A stretch of 24,142 nt of DNA from Treponema sp. UBA6988 (lineage in GTDB: Bacteria > Spirochaetota > Spirochaetia > Treponematales > Treponemataceae), in the NCBI GenBank assembly GCA_002448445.1, contig DJYC01000049.1, positions 1 to 24,142 of the forward strand, written 5' to 3'. The notes beneath the pieces were generated by a model, which did no database searches, was not told the DNA's origin, and saw only the letters and a program-made list of their open reading frames with translations. This document shows, in pieces, positions 22,231 to 24,142 of the stretch. Positions within the stretch are counted from its first letter, which is position 1. Each line of letters starts with the position of its first letter. The position numbers were made by a program, and so were the translations under genes.

Positions 22231-24039
22231 ATGGATTTGGAAGGTAAACCTGGACAATACTATAAAAAAATATTGGACACCCTCTCTACGGCGGTTCTTG
22301 TTGCAACCCCAATATACGGTCAGGACGGCTCAATCACCGACTTTTCCATTGACTATACCAACGCAGCCTTTGAAGAACTAACAAAGTCCTACATTCACCC
22401 GGGTGACAAACTTTCGGGCTTCCAACACTTGCTTTCCCAAAAATTCCAGTGGAGCGCAGTTGCAGACGAATGCGTAAAAAGCTCCAGCGGAGTGGAAAGT
22501 TCCTACTATTCAAACCTTTTGAACTGCTGGATAAGGATTGTCTTTACCGGCATAGAAAAAGAATTCATTACGGTAACGGTTTCAAATATTTCGCGCGACA
22601 AGGAAAACGAGATTCAGCTGCGCAACCAGAACCTGCGCCTTGCTACATTGAGCGATGAACTTAGCAAGAGCCAGACGGAGCTAAAGACCAAGTTCAGCAA
22701 CATGAAGAGCCTTAACGAGCAGCTGCAGTACACGGCCTTCCATGATTCGCTAACAAAGATGCAGAACAGGGCATCCTTTAACGCAAGCCTTTTAAGGGCA
22801 ACAACGGCACAAAAAAGAACCAACGACAAATTTGGCATATTCCTTTTGAACCTAGACAACATCAAGAACGTAAACGATTCGCTTGGTCACACAGCCGGCG
22901 ACGAACTAATCCGCTCTGCAGCAGACACCCTGCACCATCTTGAATCCGAAAACGACACGGCCTTCCGCTTTGGAGGGGACGAATTCATCTTCCTCTGCAA
23001 CCACCTTAATTCCCGCGAAGAAATGCAGGAAAAGGCAGACCAGCTGCTTGCAAGCTTCCGCGAAAAAAACATAAGCATCTCGGCGGGGGCGGCACTCTAC
23101 CCGGACGACAGCTCCAACAGCGAAGACATGCTAAAGTTTGCAGACATGGCAAAGGCGGAAGTAAAAAAGAACGGCAAGAACAACGTGGCTTTCTTCCAGC
23201 AGGTAATGCAGGAAAAATTCATACAAAAGATGAACATAGAAAACAAGCTGTCCAAGGCAATGGCAGACAACATCTTCCAGCTCTACTTCCAGCCCCAGTT
23301 TGACATTTCGTCCGGTGCCCTCAGAGGCTTTGAAGCCCTTATCCGCTGGTACGACGAAGACCTTGGTTGGATAAGCCCCGGAAAATTCATTCCGCTTGCA
23401 GAAGAGTCGCGGCTTGTAATACCGCTCGGCGACTGGGTTTTGGACACGGCACTAAGCACAATCCGCACTTGGGAAAACGACTACAACTTTGACGGAATAG
23501 TAAGCGTAAACGTTTCGCCCATACAATTTAAAAAGGACAACTTTATTGACGAGCTTATAAAAAAGATAAACCGCCACGGAATAGACGTCCGCCACCTGGA
23601 AATAGAAATTACGGAAGGAATGCTCATAGACAGCATAGACGAAACCGTTGCAAAGCTAAAAGAAATCCGCAACATGGGAATCGGAATCTCGCTGGACGAC
23701 TTTGGAACCGGCTACTCAAGCCTGCGCTACCTGCAGGTGCTGCCGCTAACCACGCTAAAAATTGACCGCTCCTTTATTTCCAACATTGCTGAACAAAACG
23801 GCGTGGAAGCAGATATAACGGAAAGCATCGTAAACCTCGTCTCAAAAATGGGCCTTGACACCATAGCAGAAGGCGTGGAAACGGACGCCCAGCTTAACGT
23901 CCTTAAAAAATTCAACTGCCACAACGTGCAGGGCTTCTTAAAAGGCAAACCCATGCCCGCCGAAATGTGCTCCCGCATGCTGGCCGGAGACAAAAGCGCA
24001 ATCCTCACAATGGAAAACAAAACTCCGGAATCGCAATAG
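22231..24039 (+). CDS. PAS-GGDEF-EAL protein, probable c-di-GMP phosphodiesterase
   Basis: The protein has 602 residues and no membrane helix. A PAS-like sensor occupies about 10-120, a coiled coil about 125-165, GGDEF about 168-322 and EAL about 335-585. The EAL site looks complete: FEALIRW (E368), NVSP (N428), EITE (E459), LDDFGTG (D489, D490), KIDRSF (K510, D512), EGVET (E547) and VQGF (Q567), so hydrolysis of c-di-GMP is expected. The GGDEF motif is intact (248-252), but the upstream metal ligand that is normally Asp in DxDxFK is Asn here (LNLDNIK, N207). The RxxD inhibitory site is absent (SEND). The cyclase may be weak, or the domain may only bind GTP and tune the EAL domain. AAGGAG lies just before the ATG. 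Confidence 0.9.
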   Translation: MDLEGKPGQYYKKILDTLSTAVLVATPIYGQDGSITDFSIDYTNAAFEELTKSYIHPGDKLSGFQHLLSQKFQWSAVADECVKSSSGVESSYYSNLLNCWIRIVFTGIEKEFITVTVSNISRDKENEIQLRNQNLRLATLSDELSKSQTELKTKFSNMKSLNEQLQYTAFHDSLTKMQNRASFNASLLRATTAQKRTNDKFGIFLLNLDNIKNVNDSLGHTAGDELIRSAADTLHHLESENDTAFRFGGDEFIFLCNHLNSREEMQEKADQLLASFREKNISISAGAALYPDDSSNSEDMLKFADMAKAEVKKNGKNNVAFFQQVMQEKFIQKMNIENKLSKAMADNIFQLYFQPQFDISSGALRGFEALIRWYDEDLGWISPGKFIPLAEESRLVIPLGDWVLDTALSTIRTWENDYNFDGIVSVNVSPIQFKKDNFIDELIKKINRHGIDVRHLEIEITEGMLIDSIDETVAKLKEIRNMGIGISLDDFGTGYSSLRYLQVLPLTTLKIDRSFISNIAEQNGVEADITESIVNLVSKMGLDTIAEGVETDAQLNVLKKFNCHNVQGFLKGKPMPAEMCSRMLAGDKSAILTMENKTPESQ

Positions 24040-24100
24040 CCCATTTTTATTTTGCTCTTAATTTTTTGGACGAACTTTTTTCAGTTCTACCAATTCATTC

Positions 24101-24142
24101 CTTGGCTAACTCGACCGTCAGCCCCTTTGCGCCACCGCCGTT
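24101..24142 (-). repeat. Partial dispersed repeat, runs off the window
   Basis: CTTGGCTAACTCGACCGTCA followed by GCCCCTTTGCGCCACC is the reverse complement of the tail at 12738-12771, with two substitutions. The remaining repeat body would lie beyond the right edge. Confidence 0.65.

Overview
The window most likely comes from a Gram-negative spirochaete, probably a gut or rumen Treponema relative. It combines RNase Y with an outer-membrane lipid export chain (LolA-like carrier plus MMPL exporter). It also has AT-rich spacers, A-rich leaders and several short palindromic dispersed repeats. This assignment is inferred from gene content and style, not from a marker gene.

Layout. (1) 210-11695, minus strand: a long cluster in the gene order of aryl-polyene (APE) type II polyketide loci. 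It runs ACP, ACP, membrane protein fused to an acyl/aryl:ACP ligase (ApeG-ApeH), ApeI-like dehydratase, glycosyltransferase and acyltransferase (ApeJ split in two), ApeK-like thioesterase, an inserted three-gene block (two two-TM RCK channel-like paralogues and a stand-alone cyclic-nucleotide-binding protein), ApeL-like LolA carrier and ApeM-like MMPL exporter. No ketosynthase, ketoreductase or phosphopantetheinyl transferase is present, so loading, tailoring and export are here but chain extension is not. (2) 11966-12603, minus: a guanine-deaminase-type enzyme preceded by a 54-residue two-helix membrane protein. (3) 12915-14447, plus: RNase Y with its own promoter and a clear terminator, followed by what looks like the 3' remnant of a RelB-type antitoxin. 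(4) 14692-19959, minus: a four-gene envelope operon (DUF4153 membrane protein, SH3b lipid/periplasmic-type protein, two membrane proteins of unknown function, one with an OadB-like GGADGPT motif). (5) 19985-21394, minus: a short RACo/DUF4445-type ASKHA protein with an N-terminal Cys4 motif. (6) 22231-24039, plus: a PAS-GGDEF-EAL protein with an intact EAL site and a substituted GGDEF metal ligand.

How the parts work together. The APE-like genes overlap or abut (ATGA, TAATG, TAGATG junctions) from the first ACP to the acyltransferase. A 160-bp gap with a palindromic repeat then separates them from a second unit (thioesterase, two channels, cyclic-nucleotide protein), whose genes also overlap. 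A third promoter drives lolA-mmpl. The most unusual content is the channel/cyclic-nucleotide block: both channels lack the canonical TVGYGD filter and are translationally tied to the thioesterase.

Promoter style. Five transcription-unit-first genes have a -10 box 5-8 nt before the ATG and no room for a Shine-Dalgarno, suggesting leaderless mRNAs. Genes inside operons usually do have Shine-Dalgarno sequences. Gene-free stretches mostly hold dispersed repeats and hairpins; the longest (21395-22230) contains a compact multi-hairpin element and one repeat copy.
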